The notes: generated from the sequence alone by a model not told the origin. A stretch of DNA of 64,000 nucleotides from Volvariella volvacea V23 (GCA_000349905.1 KB722742.1:1106386-1170385); one strand, 5' to 3'. Positions 42,666 through 56,140 are shown, counted from the stretch's first letter. Made by a program: numbers and translations.

Positions 42666-45600
42666 CTACTCAACCACCGTTGCGTCCTCTGTCGCCGACT
42701 TCCACTTCTTGAAAAGTGCTTCCCGTAGTTCTCTTCCAAGGGCGATACCGATGGGCCACGGCACAGCGTTGCCTATCTGACGGTGTAACTAAACGGAATG
42801 GAAGCAAGCCAGACATCCAGGAGAATGAGGGAAGTATTTAGTATGCTGCAAACCCCATTTCAACGACTGTGAGGTACTCACAGTCACGACGTTGAGTTCT
42901 CCAACCGACTTAAAGACAAAATCATCTGGGAAGCCTTGTGATCTCGCCAGCTCTCTCACTGTCACCATTCTCTTACACTAACAGGGTAAGGCCCAAAGTA
43001 TGTTTATTAGCGCATGCCGAAATACAACAAAGAGAGAAATAAACTTACATATGGATTCACAACGCGAGACTGCTTGGCTGTTGGGTCGACGTTGGTTACG
43101 GTAGTAGGAAACACCCCTTTACGGTCTAGACGGCCGTACATTCCTGTGATCAAACAGAGTCGTAAATCGACCAGTAGACTCCTTGACGCGTAGAGAATGA
43201 TTTACCCGCTTTATAGCCTGCCTTTGCAACTGAGGAGTTGGGATTGGCCGATTGCCACTCGTACAAGTCAGGAGGTAGACCTACAAGAGAAAAAAGTCGG
43301 AAACCGTCAATTTGAGCCAGAGGGTTCACTTACTTCGGTAGTCTGCACCAGGGGCCAGCGGTATCGCTATAACTCTATTTAAATTCATCAGCTGCAGAGC
43401 AACTCCGGACTTACAATACGACACACCTCTTCACTTTTTCCGGCAACAAGCACTTTGTATAATGCTGTAAATCCATCGTCGCATTCCTCCTCGCACGAAC
43501 TTGATAAGGCGTTATCGGCTCATGATGATATGGAACCATGGAGCCTTTGAATCCACAAAACTTCTTCTTGCGATCGCAATCCAACGCTGGGATGTTATTC
43601 AATTTTCTCTGTCGGGCCTCTTCTCGTTGAGTAGATGTCTGCTGTGTGGGTTTGGGGTGTTGCCTACAAATAGACTGTTAGGACCCAAAGGTTAAAATCG
43701 GAGAAGGTCATGAGAAAGGCCGCGTACCAGTCAAACCGTGGTAGATCACCAATGGCATCATCAATATTCACGTGTGGATGTGCCGCGGTCCCAGGAGTCG
43801 TTCGGATGGGCTTGATAACAGTCCTCTCACCACCGGTCATGGGAAATGGCAATCGGATTTTTAACGCTTGCGACATGAAGGCGTGTGTTGGTTGTGGAAA
43901 TTCGGGCAGGATCAGTCCATCCCGAGCAGCGATTAGGAAGAACCGCACTCGCCCCTGTGGAGCGCCGTAATGAGCGGCTTCGAGCAAAGCGAACCGGCAT
44001 TGGTACCTTACATTATACACAATTAGCACAGTTGAGGTGCGACGAGCGTGCATCAACGTACCCAATCTCCGTCATCGATCTAACCAAAATTTTTAGTCCT
44101 CCCATCTCGATACCTCCCTGAACGCTATGCAACCCAGCTTGTACGGCATTTAGGTTGAAGTTCAAAAACCCAGGCACATTCTCAAAGTAACAGAGCTTCG
44201 GGCGGTAGTGGTCCACCCAGGAAATGGCGTTGAGTATCAAATTACTCTTAATATCATCAGCATTCTTGAACATGTTGAGTCCCGAGTGGGTCTGACTGGA
44301 TATATGCGCGCTGTCGATCTAGCATCTTTCGAGAAAATGTGATAATTTACTGACCAAGGGAACCCTGCAACAATCAGATCGATTTCTCCAGGTCGCGGGG
44401 GAGGCGGGATCGTGCCTGTGTTGTCGATCGATTTGGGGGCTTTTACTCCGTGTCCTTCATGGTGCTTAATCGCATATCGTAGCATCACGTTCGTACACTG
44501 GTTATATACAATCGTGTCCGGCGAATTGCGTCTGCACAACCGGATGTTACTTCTGGACGACACACAAGATATTAGAGAGCCTCACCTGAATGTAGCCGCC
44601 GCGCTGGGAGATATCTCAACCGCATGAGTAACTTTAATAGCGCCGCTCCCTTCCTTCATGCCCAAACTGAAAGCACCTACGCCACCAAATAGATCCAAGG
44701 TCCTCAAGGGATGCCGTTGATGCATAGCAGCGATCTTCTCGGTGTCTTCCTCCCGTTCTAGTAATTCTTCCCAACAGATAGAGCATGTGTCCAAGGTTTT
44801 CCACTTCAATTTCGTCTTCTCCGCCCAGGACCTAACATCTAGCTTTGGGAACCGATACCGGGCGTAAAAGTGGTAGGGCGATTTGTCGGTCCAAGTTTCT
44901 ACGCCTCCAGCTCCTACGGACTCCTCGGCGACAACGAATACGACTTGGATCAGAGAAGCAAGCGGCACAGAAACTTCTTCTTCCGTGATATAAACATGTC
45001 GCTCGACCAGGAATGAGACAGAAGCTGATCAAAAATTCAAATGGACATACCTCATCTCGGAGAAAATCCTCCGGTAATAGGTGCCCCAGATCCACAATGC
45101 GCCCAACTTTCCACATCGTGACAAGGATCGTTTGCTGGTCAGCTCTCCTCTTCGGTACCCAGATATCCTTGATATGGCCGATATGAGCTGGTCGTCCTCT
45201 CTGTGGATCTTTTTTCGAGCTCTTCTGCGAGTCCGCGTGGTAAAGGACAAAGTCGTTGATGTGATATTTTCGGTCCTGGTAAGTGATTCCATTGCGAGAG
45301 CCATCTGGACCCTTCAAACTACGAGGAAGCCCATCTTGATCGTGACAAGCTGCCTGAAGACAGACTGAGCAATTGTTCGGCGGCTCGTCCAATGCTACGG
45401 CTTTATCCCATTTGGGGTTAACTGAAGTGAAGGATGAAGTGTGGTGATCGTACATAAACCTAGTGAATATAATCGTTGGCGAAGACGAAAATGAAGACAG
45501 AGGAATGACTACCTGTAAAAGTAGTCCTCGGAATCGGGTTCCACTGGATGTCGGTGCACATTAATCTTACCGCATAACGTTTCCAAATGGATCACGCTAC

Positions 45601-47332
45601 ACCAGTTGTTCAGGAAGAGTTCCTGGGGATGTGATAATTCCTGGAGCAGGATTTGGGAACCGTGCTCCAGCCACTGTACATGCATGACTCTTTCCTCGTG
45701 TTTAATGTACACTATGCGCGCAAACCTAACAAGTGTGAGAGAGGGACCTCTTAGGTATCGATAGCCATACCAAAAGAAGTCGGCAAGAGTAGCTGACTCT
45801 GGAAGCTCGTCCTCGTTTGGCAATCCAACGGGTTTGCTTTTCCTATTGTCTTCCTCTCCAATTGGGACAACAACGAAATCACCTTCTTTGAACACCTCGC
45901 CATCAACTGTGATCTGTTTGATGTAAGCTGAGCCAGGGCGGAGCCTATCCTTCTTATCGTAGTCGATCTCAACACGCTTTTTCGCCCTTCTTATACATGC
46001 CTGGAGAAAGCGACGTGCACGCTCCTTGTGCTGTTCCATAGCCACTTTATTCGGTATTGCCGGCTTCGGTCCGACAACAACGAGTTCTTCACGAACAAAC
46101 CCTTGTGCGAGTTGAGCGACAATGGGAGTTACATGGGTGGGGTTTTGGTTCTCAGCTTTAAGAACAGCAAGATCGGGGTTTCCGGCCAGTGTAGTTATCG
46201 ACCGGAGGAATGGAGGGGGAACATGTGTTCGCCGCTGGGCTCGTGATTGCGGATTTGACGTTGAGTGTGGAATACGCATCTTGCCGAATATGTGACGAAG
46301 GAGAGGCGTTTGGCGCAACTGAGACGGACTGACCATTTCCTCGATAGCTTCGTTTAGCTCTTCAGCCTAGGCAGGGATTGAGTACAAGCTGCTGAAGGCA
46401 AGAACGACGACTAACCGCATTGTAGAGGTCCTGCAATTGGTACGTGTGTCCGAATATATCAGCTGTTGCTGTAAGTTGAGAGAGGAAGGCTTCAGGGGAA
46501 GCAGAGGGATGAAGAGCTTGCGAAAGGATAAGTTGGGTAATCCGGCGAGGCGTGTAGAAGCTTCTGTACAGCGGTACATATGCGAGGGAGGGCATCTTCA
46601 GAATATACCACGCAAACGTAGTTTCAATGTAAAAGGGCCTAGATGAACGCTATACATTGGTGCAATTATTTAGAGCGGAACAGGTCAACTTACTCGGAAG
46701 CTTTGGTGTAATCGATACTGTAGCGAAGGATCACACTCAGGCGGATGTATCTGGGTTGCTGCTCCCCCAGACCGTCCTCTTGCCCTTGATCTTCATCATT
46801 CAGAATGTAGGGCAGCACATAGCCGGCTCCTTCGAGACAGATGTCGTCCCTGTCATATGCCTCTAACGAGTCCAGCGGCATCATGACATTCCGGTGGTGA
46901 GTATCGAAAAACGAAAATCCCAGAAGGATCCGGACGGGTTTCTTTTCATCTTCCCCTGCGTCACTGCTATCGTCAAATTCGTCCTCTCCTTCAAGAATCA
47001 AGTCTGCGGTTTCATGTAATATTTCTTCATTGGGAGGGGGCGAATAGTAGACAACTTGACCTGCCTGGGCTAAGTTGGAGAGTATAATGGGCAGAATCTA
47101 GCATACCGGGGTCCAATCTGGTTCTTTTCCCGGTCTAGCACGGCAACCACGCATTAAAATGGGTGCTGTAGCGGTGGGGATGGAGACGGACCTCTGCCCT
47201 TCCCGGGGTGAACCCGCCAGACCTTTTGGACGGAACAGAAACGGAAACCAACGTAGGGGAGGTGTCGGAGAGACTGTGCTGGTGTTCACCCGGAAAAGAA
47301 ACCTCGAATGCTGAGGGACGCTGGGGAGCCAT
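42666..47332 (-). CDS. DNMT1: DNMT1-type cytosine-5 DNA methyltransferase
   Basis: About 16 exons and 1,250 residues. Start MAPQRPSAFEVSFPGEHQ at 47332. Exon 1 is 47332-47223, exon 2 is 47134-47107 (PGKEPDWTP), exon 3 is 47064-46694. The replication-foci domain includes LLGFSFFDTHHRNVMMPLDS and GAGYVLPYILNDED. Two BAH-like regions follow (GEVFKEGDFVVVPIGEE; ITYQDRKYHINDFVLYHAD). Catalytic motifs are I (LDLFGGVGAFSLGM), IV (VAGFPCQTHSGLN, the Cys codon split by an intron), VI (YFENVPGFLNFN), VIII (QGRVRFFLIAAR), IX (ELARSQGFPDDF) and X (RQIGNAVPWPIGIALGREL). It ends SATEDATVVE. All catalytic motifs are intact, so maintenance-type CpG methylation is expected. It is divergent to the ABC transporter gene. 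Confidence 0.93.
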
Positions 47333-47880
47333 ACCGCGACGAGGGAGGGGCTGGATTTGGTGTCAGGCTGTTTGGCGCGTCGACTAATGAGGTCTCCCTC
47401 GCACATGACCGTTCCTCCGCGGTTTTCCCGCGCCAATATTATTTTTGCGCACGTGGCAGGTTCCTGGCAGGACCCCAGGTTTGCATCCAAGTGGCTTTCG
47501 TCCCTTGTCCCTTCTTTCCTCAGCGATATGCCTAACACAAATGCGGAGGCTAGGTTCGTCCTAGATCATATCGAGGATTCCGACGCTCGAGTTATGGCCC
47601 CTGAGGTCGCGCGACTGCAGCTCTGCGTCTGGCACGGTGCCCAGGAGACACGGAGTGATGCAATCAGGCTGCGCTTGGACAAGCTATCCTTGGACATGAC
47701 CCATGATAATCTGGATTATTCATCGGACCGGGAAATGGCATGTGTGTTGGCAACATCATGCTTCTCCCTTTTCTCACCTCAAAACTTGAAAACACCGTCC
47801 CGAACAACGAGACCACTCCTCCGGTCTTATTCCCCCTGATATACCAAGATCGGGCGTGGGCTCGGGTCTAGTCTCTGGAC
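47333..47880. other. Divergent promoter region, DNMT1 and ABC transporter
   Basis: 548 bp between start codons. A + strand ORF (47357-47839, 160 codons) crosses it, but has no domain and overlaps the expected promoters, so it is not called. Confidence 0.45.
47424..47437. promoter_or_regulatory. E2F/MBF-like site next to CCAAT box
   Basis: TTTCCCGCG at 47424-47432 fits the E2F consensus TTTSSCGC and is followed directly by CCAAT (47433-47437), about 95 bp upstream of the DNMT1 start codon. E2F/MBF sites drive S-phase genes, which would suit a replication-linked methyltransferase. Function is inferred. Confidence 0.45.
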
Positions 47881-50800
47881 ATGAGTGGTGGTCTGTTTTG
47901 GCGTCAATTCAGGGCCCTGGTGTGGAAGAATTGGATTGTGCTATCAAAGCACCCAATTGTGAGTCTTCATTCCGTTGTGGTAATGCACATAGGCTGAGTC
48001 CATACAAGTTGAACATTCTACGATGCTTCTTGATGCCAGTTGCATATGGAATCTTCCTCGCGGTTGCTCAACTCTTTCTCTCCCGGCCCAACAATGTGAG
48101 TAGTCTATATCGCCCATGCTCTTGGTATTCATAGTCTCTAGTACGGTATCGGCGACTCTATCCCAGTCTATTCCCTACAGAGCCGCTTCGACCCTTCCAC
48201 CAGTTTCTACTGGGTAGATGGAACGAATGGCACCAGCAACCCCACTCCAAGCGACATCATGGCACGCATAACGGCCGATTTTACCCCAGAGCAGCTCAAC
48301 TCTGTGAAACAGCTTCCATCTCCCACAGATATCCCTGCAGCTTGCCCGCAAAACTTTAACCTCTTCTCGGAGTGTTTCGCCGCTATTGCATTTTATGACA
48401 TTCCCGCAAACGGGACTGTGCCAATCAACTACACCATTCGCGCGGACGCCGGGCTGTTCTTTGTGGATGTTGAGAGGCATACGAGCGACTTTGAGGAGAG
48501 GATCTTGCCGTTGCAATGGGCCATAGATCAGGTTAGTGGTGCAAGATGAAGTCTCCACCGGAATTTGTCGTTAAGCTCCAGAGTAGGCAATCATTAGCCT
48601 CAAGACTGGAACACAGCTCCCAACGCCATTGGAGTGGCCTTTCACCCAAGTCACGAATGAGGAGCAAGCAAGGGACATCCGACTCAGTGGGTACTCTTTC
48701 CCAGGATGACGTCCATGTTAAGACCCTGAACTCCCACAGGCTACATCCGCGGACTACGTACATTATTGGTGCTTGCTCTGTAAGTTTTTTGATGTCGGAG
48801 AGGTAATTCTGCTGGTAATAGTCGCTAGGTTTGTCTGTTACATCGGCATTGCCTACCAACTCCCGGGCTCCGTCGCTGGTGAACGAGCTAACCTCCTGAC
48901 TGCCCATATGAGGGCCATGGGTCTCCTGGATTCAGCCCGCATCCTGTACGTAATCTCATTTATTCGTTTATATCCATATATTCATTTCGTATAGGTCATG
49001 GCATGTTGGCATTTCGTTGGCTTACCTCCCTGCTTGGGTGATTGTATCAATCATCTGGCGCTATCGTATATTCTCTGAATCAAGCACTGGTTTAATCTTC
49101 GTCGTTCACTTCTTACTTGGTCTGTCCATCGCAAGCTGGTCATTCTTTGTAGCCGCTCCTTTTGGTAAAAGCCCTCAGCTGGCTGCAGTAACTTCAACGT
49201 TCCTTGGTGTCCTGTTTGCCATTCTGGCTTTGGTCATGTCCCGTGCTTCCACAGGAGCTGCCTTTATTTTCTCTGTGATATTCCCTCCTGGATACTATAT
49301 CTTTGCTATTCGAGCAATTTGCGGATGGGAGAATCATTTGATGGCGACAAATGTGTTGCGCCCTGACCCCGACAGCGGACTCCGCTTGCTACCGCTTCTA
49401 ATTGCTGCCATTGTAAGCGCATTCATTATGCTCCAAAGGCTAATATCCTCAGTTCCTCGCAGATCGACATATTCCTTTGGCCTTATCTCGCCGTCTTGCT
49501 GGAGAGAAAGCTATATGAGGTCAAGGACCCATCAAGTCGTTCATGGTTCTCATTCGGGAAGAGAAAACCTAAGGAATCCTCAACTATACCAAACGACGTC
49601 GCTATCTCAATCCGCAATCTAAACAAGATCTGGACTAGCTCGCTCTTCGGTTTCAGAAAATCGACTGTCACTGGTATAGCTGACCTCTCAATCGATGTGC
49701 CAAAGACCGGTATCTACGTTCTGCTAGGTTCAAATGGGTAATTTTGTCCCTATATGCGCAATGACTTTCCAACTAATCCATGCAATAGCGCTGGAAAATC
49801 TACAACACTGTCCATCCTAGCGGGTCTAACAGGCTCAACAGGTGGGAGCGTCGTATTCGAAGGTGGTGTTGCACGTCCTCCACGTGGCACCATCGGCATC
49901 GTTCCTCAGAAGAACGTCCTATTCCCTGAATTAACGTGCTTACAAACTCTGAAGGTCTGGCGGGAGGTCAAGTGGTCGAGTAATTCAGAAATGGATGAGG
50001 ATCCGGAGCAGCTGTTGAGGGATTGTGATTTGACGGCGAAGATTAATTCGAATTCGAATACTCTGTCTGGTGGGCAAAAGAGGAAGTTGCAGTTGGCTAT
50101 TGGGTTGATTGGAGGGTCAAAAAGTGAGTGGCTATCAATACGCAGAATACGGAATACTCACAACATCGGATGAATTGCAGTCGTACTTGTTGATGAGTGC
50201 ACATCAGGAGTCGATCCTCTGAGTCGACGTGCTCTTTGGCGAACCCTCACTTCGTTCCGCCAAGAACGAACTATTATATTCACTACACACGTACGTAATA
50301 ATTTTAACATCCCGGAATACGCTGTTAACTTTATTTAGTTCTTGGATGAGGCCGATCTACTCGCAGACAACATCGCTGTTCTTGCATCTCCTGGGAAGCT
50401 TGTGGCTCACGGCTCACCTGTATCCCTGAAGCGCGATCTCGGTGAAGGATATCACGTACAAGTGATGTTCAAACCTGCCCACGACTTGGAAAAGGAGTGG
50501 CCTGGGCCTCACATTGATCTGCTCTTAAACATTCAGGTAAGAGCGCCTGGTGCCTACTGTACCTCGTCCGCGAACTATCAAGCGTCCTATCACCTGAAAA
50601 CTCGTGACCCAGTCGTGGTCAATTCCGTACTCACTTTTATCGACGAGAACCGCGATTCATTCGATATCGTCTCGTATGATATCATCGGCACTTCAATTGA
50701 AGATATCTTCCTTGATCTCATGAATAAGAACGGCTCGCCTCTTGAAGAAAATGGCGAAAAGGGATCAAGAGGTGCTACCCCTATACCAACGGAACCAATC

Positions 50801-53646
50801 AAACTTAATCTATCGAATGGCAAGAAGATCTCGCCCTTACGACAAGCTCTGACGATCTTCTACAAACGTTATCTAATTGCCCGTCGAAGCTGGTTGACGC
50901 CCTTGTTAATGGTGATCATCGCCATTGCAGGATGCACAGTCCCAACCTTCTTTATTACAAATCGTCAACAAACATGTGGAAGGAGATTCGCTAGGACAAC
51001 CCCGATACCCTTATACCTCCCAAATTCACCTATAATACCCTTCTCATTTGGCCCATCTCGCCAATCTCAAGTCCTCCTCTCGCCACCCGGAATCATAGAT
51101 GCCCTCGGTCCGACCACCGCATTCCTGCGAACCAGGGGCATTGATACAAATGACACGTTTGTTGATACCATTCGAAATCAGTTCCGTAACCTGTCCGTAG
51201 GCGGTATTTCGGTGGATCTAGAAACGGGCGTTTCACTTGTTGCTTGGGAAGCTACGCCACCTGGGTTGAACGGACCTGCGTTGCTCAACTTTGCATCGAA
51301 TATCTTGCTCAATCACGCGTTAAATGCCTCGGGGGATGCGGAAGCGCCGACATTGATACGTGCTAATTATGAGCCTTTCCCTGCCATTGCGGCTGGTACT
51401 TTGGCGTCGCTGAGATGGATGGCGTTCTTTGGCGCTGCTATGGTATGGGGACTCGTTCAGAAGCTTTCTGTAATGCTAATGTGCGGTATTTGTGTAGGCT
51501 GTCTACCCGGCGTTCTTCGCGCTTTATGTGTCAAAAGAGAGGAGAACTTCTGTTCAGGCAATGCAGATGTCCAATGGATTGACCAATCCTATTGGACTGT
51601 GGTTGGGGCACCTAATGTTTGACGCCATTTTCTCAGTTGTTATTGCATCGGTTATCACTATCGTTTTCGCTACTGTTTCGAATCAGTTCCATGGGGAGGG
51701 GCTTTTCGTAAGTGTCGTTTACTTATGCTCTACCTTTTCAATGCTGAGCATCGGTTGAATTTTATAGTGGGTCGTGATGGTACTCTATGGAATCACGGGC
51801 GCGCTGTTTGCGTATTGTGGTTCCCTGATAACTTCTTCCCCTCTAGCGGCGTTTGCAGCTGTAGCTGGTTACCAGATCATTATGTTTGTGGTACGCTTTT
51901 CTCGCTCTTGACTTGCATGTCTCCCTGGATCAAGTTACATTGTTACAGCTGTACTTGGCGGGTTACCTCCTTGTTTTAACGTACGCAAAAACTTCTGATG
52001 CCGACACCCTCATCACGATAATCCACTTTACCCTTTCCTTGATTTCTCCTGTTGCGAGTGTGGTATGTTCCTCTTCTCCTCATGTTCCTACGCAAATGTG
52101 TTCTCAATCCTCTTGTGCTGACAGTTGAGAGCCGCGCTCGTTTCTGTGAACTTATTCTCCCTTCTATGCGCTGGTAATGAACCCGTTACAACCTCCGAAA
52201 TGGGAAACATCATGCGCTTTGGCGGGCCAATAGTATATCTAATTATCTATTCCTTCTTCCTCCTCGCCGTCCTCGTATGGGTTGATTCCGGATCTCGTGT
52301 ACCACGAGGCATCATAAATGCGCTCAGGGGATCCAACGCGGGCTCAGAAACATCGAACGGAAAAGAAGACGTGGCGAAGGAAGCCAAGGCTGTTTCTCAA
52401 TCGAAGGATCTGTTGAGGATATTGGATATTTCGAAGAGCTTTGGGAAGTCGAAGGTGGTCGATAATGTGAGCCTGGGGGTATCGAAGGACATTGTATTGG
52501 CGTTGCTTGGTCCGAATGGGGCGGGCAAAACAACCACGTTCAATATTATCCGTAAGTCATGTCTTTATGATCTAGTGTCGCTTTTGTGAGCTAAAGCCTT
52601 TCTTAGGAGGTGACATCATCCCAGATACTGGCGATGTTCTCCTCGACGGTACATCCGTAGTCCGACACCCTCAAACTGCCCGACTATCCCTCGGCGTCTG
52701 CCCGCAATTCACGGCTATCGATGCACAGTTAACTGTTCGTGAGCACTTGCTGATATACGCCAGGCTCAAGGGACTGTCTCCTAGAGAAGGGGTTGATAGA
52801 AATGTTGAAGCTGTGATGCATGGAGCGGGGTTAAGTCAATACGCCGATCGGCTGGCGAACAAGTTGTCCGGAGGGAATCAGAGAAAGTTGGCCTTGGCTA
52901 TTGCACTGCTCGGTATGTATTCATTCGTTGTTGTGAGGTATTGTCTAATGATTTGCCATCACTCCATAGGAAATCCTGCTGTGGTGTTGATCGATGAGTT
53001 CTCGACTGGTGTGGATGCGAAGATGAAGAGAGATATGTGGAAGACGTTGCGGAACGTGGCTCACGGGAAGGCGGTTATCATCACTACCCGTAAGTTCGAT
53101 GTAGTCGTTGCAATGGATCTCTCTTGATACAATTCTCGATAGATTCAATGGAAGAAGCATCCGCATTGGCAAGCAAGGTCGGGATTATCGCGAAACGGCT
53201 ACTAGGTATGATGATCCCTACTTATTATTCGCATCGTCTTCTTATATTGTCACCTTCCAGCAATCGGAACAACAGAAGAACTGTCATCCCGCCACGCAAC
53301 CTACGAAGTCCACTTCAGCTGTAGAACTCGTGAAGAAATCCTACGCGCCCAAACTTTGATGTCCACCATACCCGGATCGCGAATGGCCGATGACGTTGCT
53401 ACGAGATTCGAAGTCCCGATTAACGATGAAATGACCCTGGCTGAATTGTTCCGTCGATTGTCGGAATCCGAAAGGAGTATTGATGCTGGTAGTGATGGAG
53501 TTCGTGAAGTGGGAGCGGAGACGGAGACGCTGAGTGAGGCTGAGTATACGGTTGAAAAGGCTACGTTGGAGAGTGTGTTCTTGAGAGTCATCAGGGACAA
53601 CAATGTCGCGGAAGAGGACACTAGGAAGAAGAGAAGGTGGTTCTAG
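47881..53646 (+). CDS. ABCA-type full ABC transporter
   Basis: About 19 exons and roughly 1,500 residues in the order TMD1-NBD1-TMD2-NBD2. Start [20 protein letters not shown], then a first membrane helix ([19 protein letters not shown]). A large extracellular loop has NGT and NYT glycosylation sites. Further helices include [23 protein letters not shown]1 has Walker A GSNGAGKST, signature LSGGQKRKL, Walker [13 protein letters not shown] and H-loop [17 protein letters not shown]2 includes [16 protein letters not shown] and [18 protein letters not shown]2 has [38 protein letters not shown] and [11 protein letters not shown]. The domain order, long first loop and NBD sequences place it in the ABCA (lipid transporter) class, which is patchy in fungi. 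Both ATP sites look competent. Substrate and membrane are unknown. Confidence 0.88.
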
Positions 53647-54193
53647 TAGCGAACTGCTCGTTGCGTTTTTACTTGACTCGCGGGGGAGAAGAGGCGAAAT
53701 AATATGAGGAAGGATACCCCGATGTATATATTGCGATACATCTTCTTGAGCGTCCACTCCTTTTAGACGGAATGGGATGGTTATAATCTTGTAGTTTGAC
53801 GGCCTCTCTATACAAAGAGGTGGACAAAAAGTACTTGGGGCATGTTGAACACCTGAGCAGTAATAGTCATAGATATTATATCGTTATGTAGACGAATAGT
53901 AAGGTTTGTTATTGCTAGCAATTATATTTGCAATTACTTCTAGCGCATTGCCTGCTGTCTCTCAGTACTGTAGTGTTCTCAGAAATAAGTCGCGACAATA
54001 CCACCTTCATGAACTTTTTCGGACTTGTATGCTGTAGGACTAGGATGATCGCGCCGAGCTCGGCGGTTCTGTAAGTCTAATAGATACATACTGTTCCGCT
54101 TTGGCCAGGGTGCCGTGTAGTAGCACTCAATGAACATACGAGTATTTGAAAATGCATCTATTCATTATCATCCATCTAATATAACCTCTATCT
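53647..54193. other. Convergent 3' flank
   Basis: AT-rich in parts (53860-53940), between two convergent genes. No gene seen. Confidence 0.45.
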
Positions 54194-55729
54194 CTACGAC
54201 ACATTCACCCATCCAATCTTATACAATCTATACCCTCCCTCGTCCGCCCTCCCAACTCCATCGACCTTATCCACATCCTCTCTCTCCAGAACCGCCAACT
54301 TCCATTCTGATTGAGACTGAGATCGGCTATAAACCGCATTCAGCTTGCGAACATCAGGGAAGTACTCATCGACAGTCTCCTCCAAGCCTTCATGTCTGCC
54401 TGTAGACCTCAAAGCGATAATCATCCAAAACACCCCGCCTCTGTCCTCACGCCCGAACTCCGGCTCCGATCCAAGTGTGGATGACATAGTCGGTTTGACG
54501 AGCAAGTGCTCGACGACGCCTTTGAGCCAATAAGCGTGCTCGGGATGGTAAATGACATCAGCGGCCAAAATGACATCGAATGGTTCGCAAAAAGGTGGTG
54601 TGACGTATACTGGATATTCCCAATCAAGGGTATGAACGTCAATGAGTCGTTCGTGTGGTTCTGACCGGGTACTTGAAGGAAAGTTGGTTTTAACGTTGGC
54701 TCGAAGGTTTTCTAGGACGTCGGGGTGATAGTCTGTTGCAACTACAAGAGGAGAAGGCGGTGAAAGCGGTGCTGAATCGTGAGAACGAGAGCGCGCGTGG
54801 AGCTGAATAAGTTTTGCTGTGACGATGCTGAGCAGACCTGTTCCTGCCCCCAATTCCAAGATACGAGATTGCTCGAGCTGGGCTTTGCCGAGTTCATCAG
54901 AGCTTCCGAGCAGGTTTGAGGAAGGAATAATTGAAAATATCTTAGGCATAGCGCAAATCCTTTCGGCCAATAGGATCGAGCTTCCCCAGCTCTGCAGCCC
55001 AACCGAAGTATGGTCCGTACTAAGCAACGGTGCGTCGTTCAATTCGACAGAAATAGTCGTCATCCTATCCTCAGCACCCAGGGTAGGCGTAGAAAACTTG
55101 AAAGCCCTCGTAACAGCAACCTCCATATCATCGTCATCTCCCAAAAACGAGGACAAAATCGCTGTGGCCAAATCTAGGATCTCTGTCCGCCTTCCCATCT
55201 CTTCCTCATCAACACCAGAACCGAAAACCCATTTATCAGAACGAGCGACGAAACCTGTAATCCATTTAATGGAATACGTTCTTTCCTGTTCGTCTGCGCG
55301 AATGACTGCAGGATCTGGACCTGAATCGGGACCAGCAGACGTGGAAAATTCGGACTCGTCGCTGTCCTGACTGGTATTTGCGTAGAACAATCCCGGAGCT
55401 ACATCCTCCTCTTCAGCGGATGCATATCCAGAATCAGGTACCGAATGGACACCATTCTTGTGCCCAGGTTCATTATTATCCGATCGTTTTGACTTTGGTA
55501 TAGAATTTATGATGCCGGATGGAGGTTCTATAGGTGGCCAATAAAGCCTTTTGAGCTCGTTGAGGGCTTGTTCTATTTCGTTTGTGCTTAGTTGAATAAG
55601 GCGGGTGAGGGGCGGTAAGATGGATGTGGGTGGTCGAATTTTTGGATTTTCTTTTAACTGGGGCGTTGAGTGGGGCAAGGGCGAGGAGGGTCGGGAGGGG
55701 CAAATACTTGAGAGATCTAATCCGTCCAT
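54194..55729 (-). CDS. SAM-dependent lysine methyltransferase, METTL21/EFM2-like
   Basis: An intronless 511-codon frame. A disordered Ser/Pro-rich N-terminus and a helical region with KRLYWPPIEPPSG come first, then a class I methyltransferase fold. HTSVGLQSWGSSILLAERI is the entry strand typical of family-16 protein methyltransferases. RILELGAGTGLLSIVTAKL is motif I (SAM binding). VVATDYHPDVLENLRANV is motif post-I. FDVILAADVIYHPEHA is motif II with a DxxY-like element. FWMIIALRSTGRHEGLEETV and the final strands complete the fold. The long N-terminal part resembles S. cerevisiae Efm2, which methylates elongation factor 2, but METTL21-type enzymes have several protein targets, so the substrate is open. 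Good confidence for the fold, low for the target. Confidence 0.8.
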   Translation of the reverse strand: MDGLDLSSICPSRPSSPLPHSTPQLKENPKIRPPTSILPPLTRLIQLSTNEIEQALNELKRLYWPPIEPPSGIINSIPKSKRSDNNEPGHKNGVHSVPDSGYASAEEEDVAPGLFYANTSQDSDESEFSTSAGPDSGPDPAVIRADEQERTYSIKWITGFVARSDKWVFGSGVDEEEMGRRTEILDLATAILSSFLGDDDDMEVAVTRAFKFSTPTLGAEDRMTTISVELNDAPLLSTDHTSVGLQSWGSSILLAERICAMPKIFSIIPSSNLLGSSDELGKAQLEQSRILELGAGTGLLSIVTAKLIQLHARSRSHDSAPLSPPSPLVVATDYHPDVLENLRANVKTNFPSSTRSEPHERLIDVHTLDWEYPVYVTPPFCEPFDVILAADVIYHPEHAYWLKGVVEHLLVKPTMSSTLGSEPEFGREDRGGVFWMIIALRSTGRHEGLEETVDEYFPDVRKLNAVYSRSQSQSEWKLAVLEREDVDKVDGVGRADEGGYRLYKIGWVNVS

Positions 55730-56140
55730 GTTTTCTAAGGGCGATTCAAATTGTGTAGAGAAAGGCGGGGTATGTAAGGGTATTATTGCTGTCGATATGG
55801 TTGTCCACGTTGGTCTAGGGCAGCAGCAGTCTTGCTGGATTCGGGGGTTCTATTGAGTATTGAGTATTGGTTATTTTTCGGGTTTTCTATGTTGGCAGAT
55901 TCAACGGTGCGGAGAGAACGAGTTCACTCCGCGCTGTTTATAACACGAGGATGGGCATCTTGAATGTCGGAGGAGGTATGAGTTGTAGGTATGAAGGGAA
56001 TCAATGGTGGAGGAAAGGAGCAAAGGAGGAAAAAAATAGGAAAACGCAGAAGGGATTGAGTAACAATTTGATAATTGAAAAAAATCCGTTATCCGGCAAA
56101 AACGGTTGTCGCAGGAATGAGCATAATTTTCAGCGTCGGG

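Noticed and set aside
47357..47839. Plus-strand ORF of 160 codons between DNMT1 and the ABC transporter
   Set aside because: It covers the expected promoters of both genes and has no recognisable motif. Likely chance in GC-richer DNA.
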